Positions 1-8,353 of a stretch of 64,000 bases of DNA are shown piece by piece. Source of the DNA: Tenuifilum thalassicum. Its GTDB lineage: Bacteria; Bacteroidota; Bacteroidia; Bacteroidales; Tenuifilaceae. The notes beneath the pieces are model-generated. The model did no database searches, was not told the origin of the DNA, and saw only the letters and a list, made by a program, of their open reading frames with translations. The number at the start of each line of letters is the position of its first letter. The stretch's first letter is position 1. The stretch spans positions 1,596,581-1,660,580 of the forward strand of contig NZ_CP041345.1 in assembly GCF_013265555.1 (NCBI RefSeq), read 5' to 3'. The position numbers were made by a program, and so were the translations under genes.

Positions 1-492
1 ACGTGCTTCGGGAGTTGAAACAAATGATACCGTATATGTCTTAAACTCACTATTTGATGTTGATGTAGAAACTTCTGGACTATCTTTAGTGTCAACCTTT
101 TTTGGGGAGATGTGCTCTAGCTCATTTTTCAGATTGCTTATTATATCTTCTAGTCTTTTATTAAGATCTTCTGAAACATTTCCTTTTGCTTCTAGATTTT
201 CTTCAATAATTTTTACTGCCTCAAATAACAGATTATATCCCTTTTTACTAACATTTAGCTGATTTTCGTAAAGAAACTTAAGGTAACTTTCGGCAGAATG
301 ACTCACATTTTCAACCAAATGAAAACTCATCATGGCAGAAATCCCCTTAAGGGTATGATAGAATCGAAGCAAATTGTTGATGCTTGCCTTAGAAAGGGTT
401 TCGCCATTTGCGAGTTCTCTTTTAATGTTGCCGATAAGCTCGTCGCATTCAGCGTAAAAATCGGCTTCAAATTCTCTTAGGTCATCCACCAT
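1..492 (-). CDS. cheA: CheA-type chemotaxis histidine kinase, N-terminal Hpt part (runs off the left edge)
   Basis: 164 codons are visible, starting at the ATG complementary to 490-492 and staying open to base 1. The N-terminus is a helical histidine phosphotransfer domain with the motif FYHTLKG; His46 is the probable phosphoacceptor. After about residue 115 the sequence becomes hydrophilic and linker-like (PKKVDTKDSPEVSTSTS), as between P1 and P2 of CheA. The kinase core lies outside the window. The start codon is 6 bp after the stop of a CheY-like gene, so the genes are probably one operon. CheA is the soluble kinase that takes signals from chemoreceptors and phosphorylates CheY. Another Hpt-containing hybrid kinase is possible, but the two receiver genes in front favour CheA. 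Confidence 0.72.
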   Translation of the reverse strand, partial: MVDDLREFEADFYAECDELIGNIKRELANGETLSKASINNLLRFYHTLKGISAMMSFHLVENVSHSAESYLKFLYENQLNVSKKGYNLLFEAVKIIEENLEAKGNVSEDLNKRLEDIISNLKNELEHISPKKVDTKDSPEVSTSTSNSEFKTYTVSFVSTPEAR

Positions 493-498
493 GATTTG

Positions 499-867
499 CT
501 ACATGTTAAGTAATTTCTTAAGAGCGCTAACAAGTACTGCAGGTTGGAAAGGTTTTGAAATGAAACCGGCTGCACCTAAAGTGATAACTCTTTCTTTAAT
601 TTCATCGTCGTTCCGTGTGGTTAGAATTAATACGGGAGTTTTACTGCATGCCGGGTGCTGCCTTATAAACTCCAGCACCTCCACACCATTCATATCGGGC
701 ATATTTATATCAAGCACAACCGCATCGGGTTTTTGAAGGGTAATGGCTTCAATTGATTCAAGACCATTACTTGCCTCAATAAAGGTTGCATTGGGAATAG
801 CCCTCAGCGATGCCATTACCATTTTTCTAATGGTGGGGGAATCGTCTGTAACAAGAATTAAAGGCAT
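499..867 (-). CDS. CheY-like single-domain response regulator
   Basis: 122 aa, a receiver domain only. The acidic pair is D8/D9, the phosphoacceptor is D53 in LDINMPDMNG, the conserved Thr is in LILTTR (83-84), and the signalling Lys is K105 in FISKPF. There is no output domain, so it should act by binding a partner, as CheY does at the flagellar or gliding machinery. It lies between another receiver gene (6 bp upstream) and cheA (6 bp downstream) and is probably co-transcribed with both. All key residues are present. Which of the two receivers is the main target of CheA cannot be told from sequence. Confidence 0.88.
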   Translation of the reverse strand: MPLILVTDDSPTIRKMVMASLRAIPNATFIEASNGLESIEAITLQKPDAVVLDINMPDMNGVEVLEFIRQHPACSKTPVLILTTRNDDEIKERVITLGAAGFISKPFQPAVLVSALKKLLNM

Positions 868-873
868 AGGCGT

Positions 874-1236
874 TTAGTTTTTGGCTTTTGTTTTAAAAAT
901 AAATCCTATCATTTTGTCAAATTCCGTAGGCTTTTCAAAGCACTTTAAACCGGTTTGTCTTTTTAAAAAAACTAAAGTTTCTTTATCGGTATTTGCATAG
1001 ATTATAGCCTTAGTACCAGGGTAGTTGCTTTTAACGTGCCTTACTAACGAAACTCCACTTTCGTCAGGGAGGTTGATATCTGAAACTATTAAGTCGTAGC
1101 TTTGCATGGCTAAAAATTCATATGCTTCCGATGCGGTCATTGCTACCATCACATTAATTGATAAGCTGTTCATTTTTAAAGCTTTAACCAGCCGATTTAA
1201 ATGCTGTACCGAACTATCAACCAGTAAAATATTCAT
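874..1236 (-). CDS. Single-domain response regulator with an atypical acidic site
   Basis: 120 aa receiver domain, first gene of the chemotaxis-like operon. The phosphoacceptor is D53 in SDINLPDESG and the Lys is K102 in FEKPTEF. The usual Asp-Asp pair at the end of beta-1 is Asp-Ser here (LLVDSSV, D7-S8), so one metal-binding acid is missing. The Thr position is also unusual (IIYANTD). Phosphorylation may therefore be slower, or the protein may act as a phosphate sink. No DNA-binding domain follows. It ends 6 bp before the next receiver gene. Confidence 0.83.
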   Translation of the reverse strand: MNILLVDSSVQHLNRLVKALKMNSLSINVMVAMTASEAYEFLAMQSYDLIVSDINLPDESGVSLVRHVKSNYPGTKAIIYANTDKETLVFLKRQTGLKCFEKPTEFDKMIGFIFKTKAKN

Positions 1237-1557
1237 CCCTCAAGCTATTTACTACAAATTTATAGTTGAGATTGCCGCTTGTAAATAGGATTCCGGATGA
1301 TGTTTTTGTAGGATGTTTTTTTACATACATTAGGAATTTGTCCTACAAAACTTTTCCCAGGTCTTTGGTTTTTGAATTTGTGAAAGCGCTGTTACTTCTA
1401 TTGTTATGTGAAGTGAAAATTCCGATTAACTACCTTTGCTATTTATAGGATAGGAACGATACTTTTAGTCATCTATTAATATTTGTATTTTGTATACAGA
1501 TTCTATCTAATATGAGCCACGCGTTAACCTTTTATCTTTACTCTTTATCCTTTATCC
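1237..1557. other. Gene-free spacer with an inverted repeat
   Basis: 321 bp lie between two minus-strand operons. I see no credible ORF. It holds the putative -7 box at 1255-1262 and a perfect 10-bp inverted repeat, TTTTGTAGGA at 1304-1313 and TCCTACAAAA at 1341-1350, with a 27-nt spacer and no T tract. The left part of 1530-1560 has CTTTATCC-type words similar to the repeats at 7.8 kb. Confidence 0.6.
1255..1262 (-). promoter_or_regulatory. Putative -7 box for the chemotaxis operon
   Basis: Read on the minus strand this is TAAATTTG, a match to the Bacteroidota -7 consensus TAnnTTTG, 18 bp before the ATG at 1236. No convincing -33 TTTG lies at the usual 17-23 bp spacing, so this is a half-supported promoter. 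Confidence 0.35.
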
Positions 1558-2199
1558 TTATATTATTCCATTTTGCAGTGCAAAAAGCATTATCTGGGAG
1601 TTGTTTTTAAGGCCGGTTTTTTCAATAATCCGAGAGCGATGAGTACTTATGGTTTTTACGCTTAAGTTAAGCATCTGAGCAATCTCCGAGACTGTTTTGC
1701 CTTTTGCAATAAGAAGAAATACTTCGTATTCCCTATTCGATAGTATATTTAGAATCGTATTACTTACCTGTTTGCCTTGTGCTATATCGGTAAGCATTTC
1801 AACAAGTTCTGGGGTGATATATCTTTTACCGCTGAGTAACCTTTTAACAGCTCCAATCATTTCTACGGGGGGGGTATCTTTTGTGATATACCCATCGGCT
1901 CCCGATTTCACCATTCGCATGGCAAAATGGTTGTCGTTATGCATGGTAACAACCAGAATTTTTATGTTTGCATCAAAGCCCTTTATTTGTTCAATGGTTT
2001 CTATAGCATTTCCTTTTGGCATGGCTACATCGAGCAGAACCACGGTTGGCTTTTGTTCCAATGCAATTTTAATGGTTTCGGCATGGTTCTCTGCTTGCAG
2101 GATATCTATATCTGTCAAGTTTTCTTTAATCAGATTAGACAGCCCCTTTCTAACAATAGGATGATCATCGGCAATAAGTATTTTTACTATACCATTCAT
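1558..2199 (-). CDS. NarL/FixJ-family response regulator with LuxR-type HTH
   Basis: 213 aa. The receiver domain spans about 1-120: acidic pair D11/D12, phosphoacceptor D57 in LLDVAMPKG, T85 and K107 in YITKDT. A linker follows, then a LuxR/GerE helix-turn-helix at about 150-210 (LSNREYEVFLLIAKGKT, then the recognition helix in LSVKTISTHRSR). It is a DNA-binding transcription regulator. It begins 7 bp after the stop of a HisKA_3-type kinase gene, the usual partner for this class, and so forms a NarX/NarL-like pair. The regulated genes are unknown. Confidence 0.93.
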   Translation of the reverse strand: MNGIVKILIADDHPIVRKGLSNLIKENLTDIDILQAENHAETIKIALEQKPTVVLLDVAMPKGNAIETIEQIKGFDANIKILVVTMHNDNHFAMRMVKSGADGYITKDTPPVEMIGAVKRLLSGKRYITPELVEMLTDIAQGKQVSNTILNILSNREYEVFLLIAKGKTVSEIAQMLNLSVKTISTHRSRIIEKTGLKNNSQIMLFALQNGII

Positions 2200-2206
2200 A
2201 ATATGC

Positions 2207-3262
2207 TTACCTTAAAGGAATTGTACAGCTAATGGTTGTACCTTTAAGTGGCTCCGAAACTATTTCAATTTGGCCTCCCATTGCATTTACTCTTTCCCGC
2301 ATTCCAAGCAGACCAAGTGAATGCTTCTTCTTTTTCTGTGTAGTATCGAAGCCCACTCCGTCATCGGATATGATAAGTTTAAGTGACTGCTTAAAGGGTA
2401 ACACTGAAATACTTACGTTTTTTGCTTGCGCATGTTTCATTATGTTATTAAGAGCTTCTTGCACCACCCTGAATATAAATATCTTATCAGTTGAAGAAAA
2501 TGTAAAGCTCTTTTGCTGGGGAAGTGTTAGCTTGATATTCGCATTAACCCTTTTGGTAAAGTTATTTACCAGCCATTCAACTGCAGGGAATAGACCTAAA
2601 TGATCAATAATTGAAGGATGAAGTTCGGAGCTAAGTCGGCGAACTGTATTAATACATTCACCTGTCATGGCTAACATCCCTTTTAACGATTCTTTTGTTG
2701 AGGGCGTTCTTACCCTTTGTAAAAGCATGGTTTGTTCCAGTTTGAGTGCCGATAGTAGCTGACCAAGCTCATCGTGAATTTCAAATGCGATTTTTCTTCG
2801 CTCTTTTTCCTTTGCTTTAAGAATTTCTTTATTGAAATAGAGCGATTGAGATAGTTCCTCTTTATGCTTTTTCAGATCGGTTACCAGCTTTTCGTTAAAG
2901 CTAAGGAATGATGAGACATCCCATCCCATTCCAATGAGCTTATAAGGCTCCCTTGTTTCGGTTACCTTTACCTGTAATGATAGCTCAACCCAACGAAGTT
3001 CCTGTTTGGCAGTGAATACTCTTATAGGATAAGGAATTTCAATGCTAGTATCTTCCTCGCAATCTTTAATAAAATCAAGTATCAGGTTAATATCGTCGGA
3101 GATAAGATTATTGTTTTTATTGAATAACATTTCATTCAAGGAGTTGATATCCTTGCCTGTGAGTGTAAACAGCGAAGGGCTAATATCTTCAAATAACCTA
3201 TTTTTAAGATCGATGCTAAACCAGAAGAATTTATTTGAGTTAAATGCCCTAAAATCAATCAT
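2207..3262 (-). CDS. PAS-domain sensor histidine kinase, NarX/DegS type (HisKA_3)
   Basis: 351 aa from the chosen start. The first third resembles a PAS fold (FFWFSIDLKNRLFEDISP...), then comes a coiled coil (NEKLVTDLKKHKEEL). The HisKA_3 box has the phosphoacceptor His in FEIHDELGQLLSAL. The ATPase domain has N-box NIMKHAQAKN and G1 box DDGVGFD, with LGLLGMRERV near the end. No transmembrane segment is seen, so it is probably cytoplasmic. I chose the ATG at 3262 because it overlaps the upstream kinase stop by 8 bp (ATGATTGA), a typical coupled start. A longer frame reaches 3370 but lies inside the kinase domain of that gene. It should phosphorylate the regulator just downstream. Confidence 0.88.
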   Translation of the reverse strand: MIDFRAFNSNKFFWFSIDLKNRLFEDISPSLFTLTGKDINSLNEMLFNKNNNLISDDINLILDFIKDCEEDTSIEIPYPIRVFTAKQELRWVELSLQVKVTETREPYKLIGMGWDVSSFLSFNEKLVTDLKKHKEELSQSLYFNKEILKAKEKERRKIAFEIHDELGQLLSALKLEQTMLLQRVRTPSTKESLKGMLAMTGECINTVRRLSSELHPSIIDHLGLFPAVEWLVNNFTKRVNANIKLTLPQQKSFTFSSTDKIFIFRVVQEALNNIMKHAQAKNVSISVLPFKQSLKLIISDDGVGFDTTQKKKKHSLGLLGMRERVNAMGGQIEIVSEPLKGTTISCTIPLR

Positions 3263-5438
3263 TGCTGCTTGATGTTGGATTTTCATTTTGGTTTGTTGCA
3301 TTTTGCGGAACAGTAAAGAAAAACTTTGTACCCTTACCAAGTTCACTTTCGGCCCAAATGGTTCCTCCATGTCGTTCTATTATTCTTTTTACTATTGCGA
3401 GTCCAGCCCCTGTTCCGGGAAACTCACTTTCGGTATGGAGGCGTTGAAATACACCAAATAGCTTGTTGTAGTATCTCATATCGAATCCCACACCATTGTC
3501 CGAAATACAAAACGTAAGCAGGTCTACTCCCTTAATACATGTAATAATAACTTCCGGGTTAGCATTTTTTCCGCTAAACTTTATGGCATTATCCAGCAGG
3601 TTATACCAAACCTGTTTCATCAGAACAGGATCGGCATAGTAGTTCGGTAAATTGTTAAAGGTGATTTGAGCTTTTTTATAGTTAGGGTTATTTATGTAGA
3701 TTTCGTTAAGAATTGATTCGATTAGCTTACTTGTATCAATTGTGGAATGGGTAAGGTTTGCTCGGCTTGCACGCGAAAAACGAAGCAGCTCCTCAATTAG
3801 CTGGTTCATCTGTGTGGCGTTTGTCTTAATTACATTACAAATGCGCTTGCCTTCGTCATCTAGATTATTGGAGTGATCCTCTACAAGAATTTCTGTAAAA
3901 CCATTTATGGCTCTGAGAGGTGCCCTTAGGTCGTGCGATATGGAGTAGCTAAATGCCTCCAACTCCTTAACGGCTCGTTCCAGCTGTTTAGTTCTCTCCA
4001 CTACACGTTTCTCAAGTTCGGCGTTTAGCTTTCGAACCTCATCTTCAGCTTCTTTAACCCGTGTAATATCTTGTTTGGAATTCCACATCCTTAAGAACCT
4101 GTCGTTTTCAATGATACCCGACCAGCTATTAATAAAGTGTTTTATTTCGCTATGCTTGGTTATCTCTTTGGTTTCAACACCATGAATCTTATATCCATTT
4201 ATAATAAACTGCCTCAAATGCTCAATGTTAACCTTTGAAAGCCTTGGGAATATCTGTCCTAGGCGCATTCCCTTTGCCTCCTCAGGCGATTTAATGTTGT
4301 GATTATCACAGAATGTTTGGTTACATTCGCCAACGTATGAATACTTATAAATATCATCAATTTGAGAATCCACATCCTTGGTTATATCGATTGGTTGCTC
4401 CAGCTCAAACAAACAAATTGCCTCGTTACTCAGCTCTATGTAATTTCTATATCTTTCCTCCAGATGGGCCAGTTCCTGGTTTATTCTTATAAGCTCAGTA
4501 ACATCGCTTACCATAACATGTCGCGCAGGCCTACCTTTATAAGTGGTTTCGTGTGACGAAATGGTTACATGTTTTAAATTGCCATCTTTGGTTAAATGTT
4601 TCCATACTCCGGATTTCTGAAATTGCTCATTGTTAGACTTAATATTATCCAAAAGTTTAGGTACCTCATCTGCTGGTCTAATATCTCTTAGAGTCATTGA
4701 TAGAAATTCCTCCTTACTGTAACCATACTCCTCTATGGCAGCATTATTGACCTCTAAAAATCTTAGGGTTTCCAAATCATAAATCCACATTGGGGTGGGA
4801 TTTTCATCAAAAAGCAAACGGTACTTTTTTTCACTCTCCGATAACTTCTCTCGGAATTCCCAATTTTCATCCCGATTAAAAAGTAGTTTTGCAATTAATG
4901 CGGTAGTTAAGGGATAAATTAGCAGCACCGCCCACCAAATTGTTTTAAGGGTTCCCAATCTGAAATCTTTAGGTAGTAAAATCGTACAGCATAACATGAT
5001 TATGTGAACAATCAAAGCAACTATAAAGATTTCGCCAATTCTCTTTTTTTCAATTATTTGAGGTCGAATCTTTCGCCAAGCTAAACCTATCAATGCTGAT
5101 AAAACTATAACTGCAACTCCCATATACATTCCGTCTCCACCCAGTTGTATCCTGTAAAGTGCGGTTCCGAATAAAGCAACTAGGGTTGTTATGCCTCCAA
5201 AAAATAAACCCGAAATGGTGAGCATTACCGAGCGCGTATCGAATTGTATGTCATTTACATAAACCCACGGATTTCTCATTAACATTATCGCAATTCCAAT
5301 AAGAAAAATCCCAATTACGATTTGCGGTAAAAGTTTACGCTTCTTATCGAGTTTTAACCATAAAAAGTCGTATAATACAGCAACACAAATAAGAAGTGCC
5401 GCATTTTCTAGTATTCCAAAAAAGACATTGTTTTGCAT
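3255..5438 (-). CDS. Membrane sensor histidine kinase with LytS-type 5TM and PAS domains
   Basis: 727 aa. The N-terminal ~190 residues form five or six hydrophobic helices like the 5TM-5TMR_LYT sensor of LytS (GLFFGGITTLVALFGTALYR, then GGDGMYMGV). Next is a PAS domain (YRLLFDENPTPMWIYD..., about 205-325), a second PAS-like segment (about 335-480), a coiled coil, a HisKA domain with the phosphoacceptor in SYSISHDLRAPLR, and an HATPase_c domain (N box LLDNAIKF, G1 SDNGVGFD, G2 GTGAGLAIV). It is first in a three-gene operon with a second kinase and a NarL-type regulator. It has no receiver of its own. The ligand is unknown. Confidence 0.92.
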   Translation of the reverse strand: MQNNVFFGILENAALLICVAVLYDFLWLKLDKKRKLLPQIVIGIFLIGIAIMLMRNPWVYVNDIQFDTRSVMLTISGLFFGGITTLVALFGTALYRIQLGGDGMYMGVAVIVLSALIGLAWRKIRPQIIEKKRIGEIFIVALIVHIIMLCCTILLPKDFRLGTLKTIWWAVLLIYPLTTALIAKLLFNRDENWEFREKLSESEKKYRLLFDENPTPMWIYDLETLRFLEVNNAAIEEYGYSKEEFLSMTLRDIRPADEVPKLLDNIKSNNEQFQKSGVWKHLTKDGNLKHVTISSHETTYKGRPARHVMVSDVTELIRINQELAHLEERYRNYIELSNEAICLFELEQPIDITKDVDSQIDDIYKYSYVGECNQTFCDNHNIKSPEEAKGMRLGQIFPRLSKVNIEHLRQFIINGYKIHGVETKEITKHSEIKHFINSWSGIIENDRFLRMWNSKQDITRVKEAEDEVRKLNAELEKRVVERTKQLERAVKELEAFSYSISHDLRAPLRAINGFTEILVEDHSNNLDDEGKRICNVIKTNATQMNQLIEELLRFSRASRANLTHSTIDTSKLIESILNEIYINNPNYKKAQITFNNLPNYYADPVLMKQVWYNLLDNAIKFSGKNANPEVIITCIKGVDLLTFCISDNGVGFDMRYYNKLFGVFQRLHTESEFPGTGAGLAIVKRIIERHGGTIWAESELGKGTKFFFTVPQNATNQNENPTSSSND

Positions 5439-5654
5439 AATACCTTTCTAATAACGAATCCTATAAATTTAGTATAGTTTTTTCTCAATTTCAATTTTTG
5501 GGGAGTTTATTTAAAGCTACACAAATTAGTTTGTCGCTGATTATGTTATAGTAAATCGCTTAAGCAGCCTTTTTGGGGGGATTTTTCGGTGAGCTAAATA
5601 ACCGAATAACACAATTTAGCAGCCATTATGCATAGAGTTACGGGTTGAAATTTG

Positions 5655-5662
5655 TAATTTTG
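5655..5662 (+). promoter_or_regulatory. Putative -7 box upstream of prfC
   Basis: TAATTTTG matches the Bacteroidota -7 consensus TAnnTTTG and lies 20 bp before the ATG at 5683. A clear -33 element at the usual spacing is not seen. Confidence 0.4.
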
Positions 5663-5682
5663 CAGGCTAAAATTTCAAGGTG

Positions 5683-7263
5683 ATGAATTTTGAGGATGAA
5701 GTAAAACGCCGTCGTACATTCGCAATTGTCAGCCACCCCGATGCGGGTAAAACGACTTTAACCGAAAAATTGCTCCTTTTTGGTGGCGCCATACATGTTG
5801 CCGGTGCAGTAAAAAGTAATAAGATTAAAAAGACGGCTACATCCGACTTTATGGAGATTGAGCGTCAACGTGGAATTTCTGTTTCCACATCGGTTATGGA
5901 GTTTGAGTATAAAGGATATAAGATTAACATACTTGATACACCTGGTCACCAGGATTTTGCAGAGGATACGTATCGTACGCTAACTGCGGTCGACAGCGTT
6001 ATTATTGTTATTGACCATGCCAAAGGAGTTGAGGCACAGACTCGCAAGTTGATGGAGGTTTGCCGTATGCGCAAAACTCCGGTTATCATCTTTATAAATA
6101 AGCTCGACCGACCTGGAAACGATCCTTTCGATTTGCTCGATGAGATTGAAAAAGAGCTCCAAATCAAAGTTCGACCACTTAGCTGGCCAATTAGCCAAGG
6201 ACCTTCTTTTAAAGGTGTTTACAATCTTTTTGAGCAAAAGCTTTTCCTCTTCTCCGATGAAAACAAGCAAACCGTTGCAAATGATGTTATTGAAATATCA
6301 GATGTATACTCTTCTGAGCTAGACCAATATATCACACCTTTTACCAAAAAGTTTTACGAAGAAATTGAGCTGGTAAAAGAGGTTTATCCCGAGTTTGATA
6401 GAAGTACATACCTAAGCGGCGAGGTGGCACCGGTTTTCTTTGGAAGTGCGCTAAATAATTTCGGTGTAAAAGAATTACTCGACTGTTTTGTCCAAATTGC
6501 CCCCCACCCGGGTGCAACAATTACCGATTCTCGAACGGTCTCACCATTTGAGCAAAAATTTAGCGGCTTTGTTTTTAAGATTTTTGCCAACATGGATCCC
6601 AATCATCGCAATAGAATTGCGTTTCTTAAAATCTGTTCTGGTCAATTTGAACGGAATGTCCCATATTACCATGTTCGGTTAAAAAAGAAATTACGTTTTT
6701 CAAGCCCGAATGCTTTTCTTGCAGATAAAAAGTCGATTGTAGAAAAAGCATACCCTGGCGACATTATTGGGTTACCTGACTCCGGAAATTTTAAATTAGG
6801 TGACACCCTAACCGAAGGTGAAGTTATGAATTTTAAGGGCATACCAAACTTCGCGCCCGAGCTATTCCGATATATTGAGAATGCCGACCCTCTGAAATAC
6901 AAGCAGCTTGCTAAGGGTATTGAACAGCTCACCGACGAAGGAGTTGCTCAGCTTTTTACTCAAAAATCGAATGGACGTAAAATAATTGGTACTGTGGGCG
7001 CATTGCAGTTTGATGTTATAGAACACAGGCTTGAGCATGAGTATGGCGCTAAGTGTAGATGGGAACCTATAAACTTGCATAAGGCTTGTTGGATTGAGAG
7101 CTCTAATAAAACTCAGCTCGACGATTTCAGGATTAGAAAGTATAACAGCTTGGCTCTCGATAAGCACGGTCGTGAGGTTTTTCTTGCCGAATCGCCATAC
7201 TCGCTACAGATGGCAATTGAAAAATTTACCGACATCAAGTTTCACTTCACCTCCGAGTTCTAA
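5683..7263 (+). CDS. prfC: Peptide chain release factor 3 (RF3)
   Basis: 526 aa, the usual RF3 length. It is a translational GTPase that removes RF1 or RF2 from the ribosome after termination. G1 is SHPDAGKTT (17-25). The switch region has [13 protein letters not shown]3 is DTPGHQDF and G4 is NKLD. The RF3 signatures [17 protein letters not shown] and SWPISQG are present, followed by domains II and III up to residue 526. A GTG three bases earlier (5680) is also in frame; I prefer the ATG because [15 protein letters not shown] fits the family N-terminus. It is monocistronic, with the repeat region behind it. Confidence 0.97.
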   Translation: MNFEDEVKRRRTFAIVSHPDAGKTTLTEKLLLFGGAIHVAGAVKSNKIKKTATSDFMEIERQRGISVSTSVMEFEYKGYKINILDTPGHQDFAEDTYRTLTAVDSVIIVIDHAKGVEAQTRKLMEVCRMRKTPVIIFINKLDRPGNDPFDLLDEIEKELQIKVRPLSWPISQGPSFKGVYNLFEQKLFLFSDENKQTVANDVIEISDVYSSELDQYITPFTKKFYEEIELVKEVYPEFDRSTYLSGEVAPVFFGSALNNFGVKELLDCFVQIAPHPGATITDSRTVSPFEQKFSGFVFKIFANMDPNHRNRIAFLKICSGQFERNVPYYHVRLKKKLRFSSPNAFLADKKSIVEKAYPGDIIGLPDSGNFKLGDTLTEGEVMNFKGIPNFAPELFRYIENADPLKYKQLAKGIEQLTDEGVAQLFTQKSNGRKIIGTVGALQFDVIEHRLEHEYGAKCRWEPINLHKACWIESSNKTQLDDFRIRKYNSLALDKHGREVFLAESPYSLQMAIEKFTDIKFHFTSEF

Positions 7264-7501
7264 AATCTCATAAATCAACTTGCAGTTATGCTGTCAAACT
7301 TTAAATAAGTTCGACAGTTAATCGTTTAAATAAAGTCAGGATAATGAGGGGGTTTTCTCTTTATCCTATTTTTTTAATTCTTATTCTCTTTAAAAAAGTC
7401 AAAATACTGAGAATCGTCTCCGCAGTTATATCTCAAACCTTGAATAAATCTAGAATCCGTCATCACACCTATAGATTAACTCATAAAATTAAGCCTTGAA
7501 C

Positions 7502-7557
7502 TTTAAACTTTTAACTATTAACATTTAACTTTTAACAATTAACTTTTAACTTTTAAA
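7502..7557. repeat. Degenerate tandem heptamer array (TTTTAAC)n
   Basis: About eight consecutive 7-bp units read TTTTAAC, TATTAAC, ATTTAAC, AATTAAC and similar. A second array of the same heptamer is at 8037-8090. Such arrays sit between genes in many Bacteroidota; their function is unknown. Confidence 0.75.
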
Positions 7558-7599
7558 CCCTGAATCCGTCCTAGCCGGACATAGCCTTAAACCTTGTCA

Positions 7600-7667
7600 T
7601 GTCATGCTGAGCCTGTCGAAGCATCTCTTTCAGTGGAATATGAGGAAGTTAAATGAAGTTAGAGGAA
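7600..7667. repeat. 68-bp direct repeat, copy A
   Basis: It begins TGTCATGCTGAGCCTGTCGA and ends GAAGTTAGAGGAA. It matches copy B at 7831-7898 with two mismatches in 68 (GCTGAGC/GCTAAGC and TTTCAGT/TTTCGGT). No flanking inverted repeats or ORF are seen, so this is a non-coding interspersed element rather than an insertion sequence. Confidence 0.85.
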
Positions 7668-7781
7668 GTTAGAGGAATGAATGACTCAGATGATTCTGAA
7701 ATATTCAGAAGGAATCGGAATTTCATGTGACAATTCTTGAATCCGTCTTCGCCGGACAAATCTGAAATCTTGAACATTGAA

Positions 7782-7823
7782 CTTTATCCTTGAACCTTTA
7801 TCCTTGAACCTTTATCCTTGAAC
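7782..7823. repeat. Three perfect tandem copies of a 14-bp unit
   Basis: The unit CTTTATCCTTGAAC is repeated exactly three times (7782-7795, 7796-7809, 7810-7823). It is a short minisatellite, and related words occur nearby. Confidence 0.9.
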
Positions 7824-7830
7824 CATGCCT

Positions 7831-7898
7831 TGTCATGCTAAGCCTGTCGAAGCATCTCTTTCGGTGGAATATGAGGAAGTTAAATGAAGTTAGAGGAA
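7831..7898. repeat. 68-bp direct repeat, copy B
   Basis: Second copy of the element at 7600-7667, in the same orientation, 231 bp further on, with two mismatches. The sequence after it differs from that after copy A. Confidence 0.85.
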
Positions 7899-7952
7899 TT
7901 TAAAAGAATGAGTCGGAATGAACCGGAAAATTTAAGTGGACATATTTGTTTT

Positions 7953-8006
7953 TCCTCATGTATGCCTCTGTGAATTCCTCCGTGTAACTCTGTGGTGTAA
8001 AAAATA
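7953..8006. repeat. CTCTGTG-type interspersed word cluster
   Basis: Contains CTCTGTGAATTCCTCCGTGT followed by AACTCTGTGGTG. This kind of word is widespread in Bacteroidota intergenic DNA (recalled, not searched). Only one copy is in the window, so its repeat nature rests on memory. Confidence 0.4.
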
Positions 8007-8036
8007 GAATGCAGACGCTTCAAATAAACAAACTCG

Positions 8037-8090
8037 CTTAACAATTAACGATTAACATTTAACTTTTAACTATTAACTTTTAACTTTTAC
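8037..8090. repeat. Second degenerate heptamer array
   Basis: Runs of ATTAAC and TTTTAAC units with 7-bp periodicity, the same type as at 7502-7557. Confidence 0.7.
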
Positions 8091-8136
8091 TTAAACTAAA
8101 TTCCTGCTATTCTGAACATCTCCCCTTAGTTTTTTC

Positions 8137-8152
8137 ACGCAAACGTTTACGT
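8137..8152. promoter_or_regulatory. LacI-family operator, strong palindrome
   Basis: ACGCAAACGTTTACGT is a 16-bp palindrome with one mismatched pair and the AAACGTTT core typical of LacI/MalR-family operators. It lies about 200 bp before the sugar-porter start. A weaker site follows at 8227-8240. No lacI-type gene is in the window, so the regulator must be encoded elsewhere. Confidence 0.65.
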
Positions 8153-8226
8153 TAGATTTCATGGGGGATTCAGGAGGTATTTGAGTTTTTGAATACAATT
8201 TTTTTTCATCACTTACAACATCCTTT

Positions 8227-8240
8227 CGTAATCGTTTGAA
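8227..8240. promoter_or_regulatory. Second, degenerate LacI-type operator
   Basis: CGTAATCGTTTGAA matches the left half and core of the site at 8138-8151 (CGCAAACGTTTACG) but not its right end. It is weak alone; its place between the strong site and the promoter supports it. Confidence 0.35.
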
Positions 8241-8321
8241 ATGCTAGTTACGTGTTCTAAAAGCCTTATTTTACAAGGGTTTTAACAATCTTTTATCCTT
8301 TTTTTAAAGTATTTTTTAATC

Positions 8322-8329
8322 TATTTTTG
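8322..8329 (+). promoter_or_regulatory. Putative -7 box of the glucan operon
   Basis: TATTTTTG matches TAnnTTTG and is 24 bp before the ATG at 8354. The -33 position has a T run without a clear TTTG. Confidence 0.4.
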
Positions 8330-8353
8330 AACAACTACAAAATACAGTGTTTT

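Larger units (their letters stand above)
7264..8353. other. Gene-free repeat-rich region and promoter region of the glucan module
   Basis: About 1.1 kb with no credible ORF on either strand. It holds two degenerate tandem arrays of TTTTAAC-like heptamers, a near-identical 68-bp direct repeat, two TGAATCCGTC...GCCGGAC copies, three 14-bp tandem units, a CTCTGTG-rich word cluster, and then two LacI-type operators and a -7 box near its right end. Words such as TGTCATGCTGAGCCTGTCGA recur in intergenic regions of many Bacteroidota genomes (from memory, not searched). No RNA gene was recognised. Confidence 0.8.

Noticed and set aside
1697-2232. Long plus-strand frames opposite the NarL-type regulator
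   Set aside because: They are antisense to a clear receiver-HTH gene and have no recognisable domains.
3263-3370. 36-residue N-terminal extension of the HisKA_3 kinase
   Set aside because: It lies inside the kinase domain of the upstream gene in another frame, and an ATG overlapping its stop by 8 bp gives a better start.
5680-5682. GTG as the start of prfC
   Set aside because: The next codon is ATG and gives the normal RF3 N-terminus.
7600-7898. 68-bp direct repeats as a possible insertion sequence or transposon end
   Set aside because: No transposase ORF, no terminal inverted repeats and no target duplication are visible.
7502-8090. Regular short repeats that could be read as a CRISPR array
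   Set aside because: The units are 7 or 14 bp and directly adjacent with no unique spacers, and no cas gene is present.
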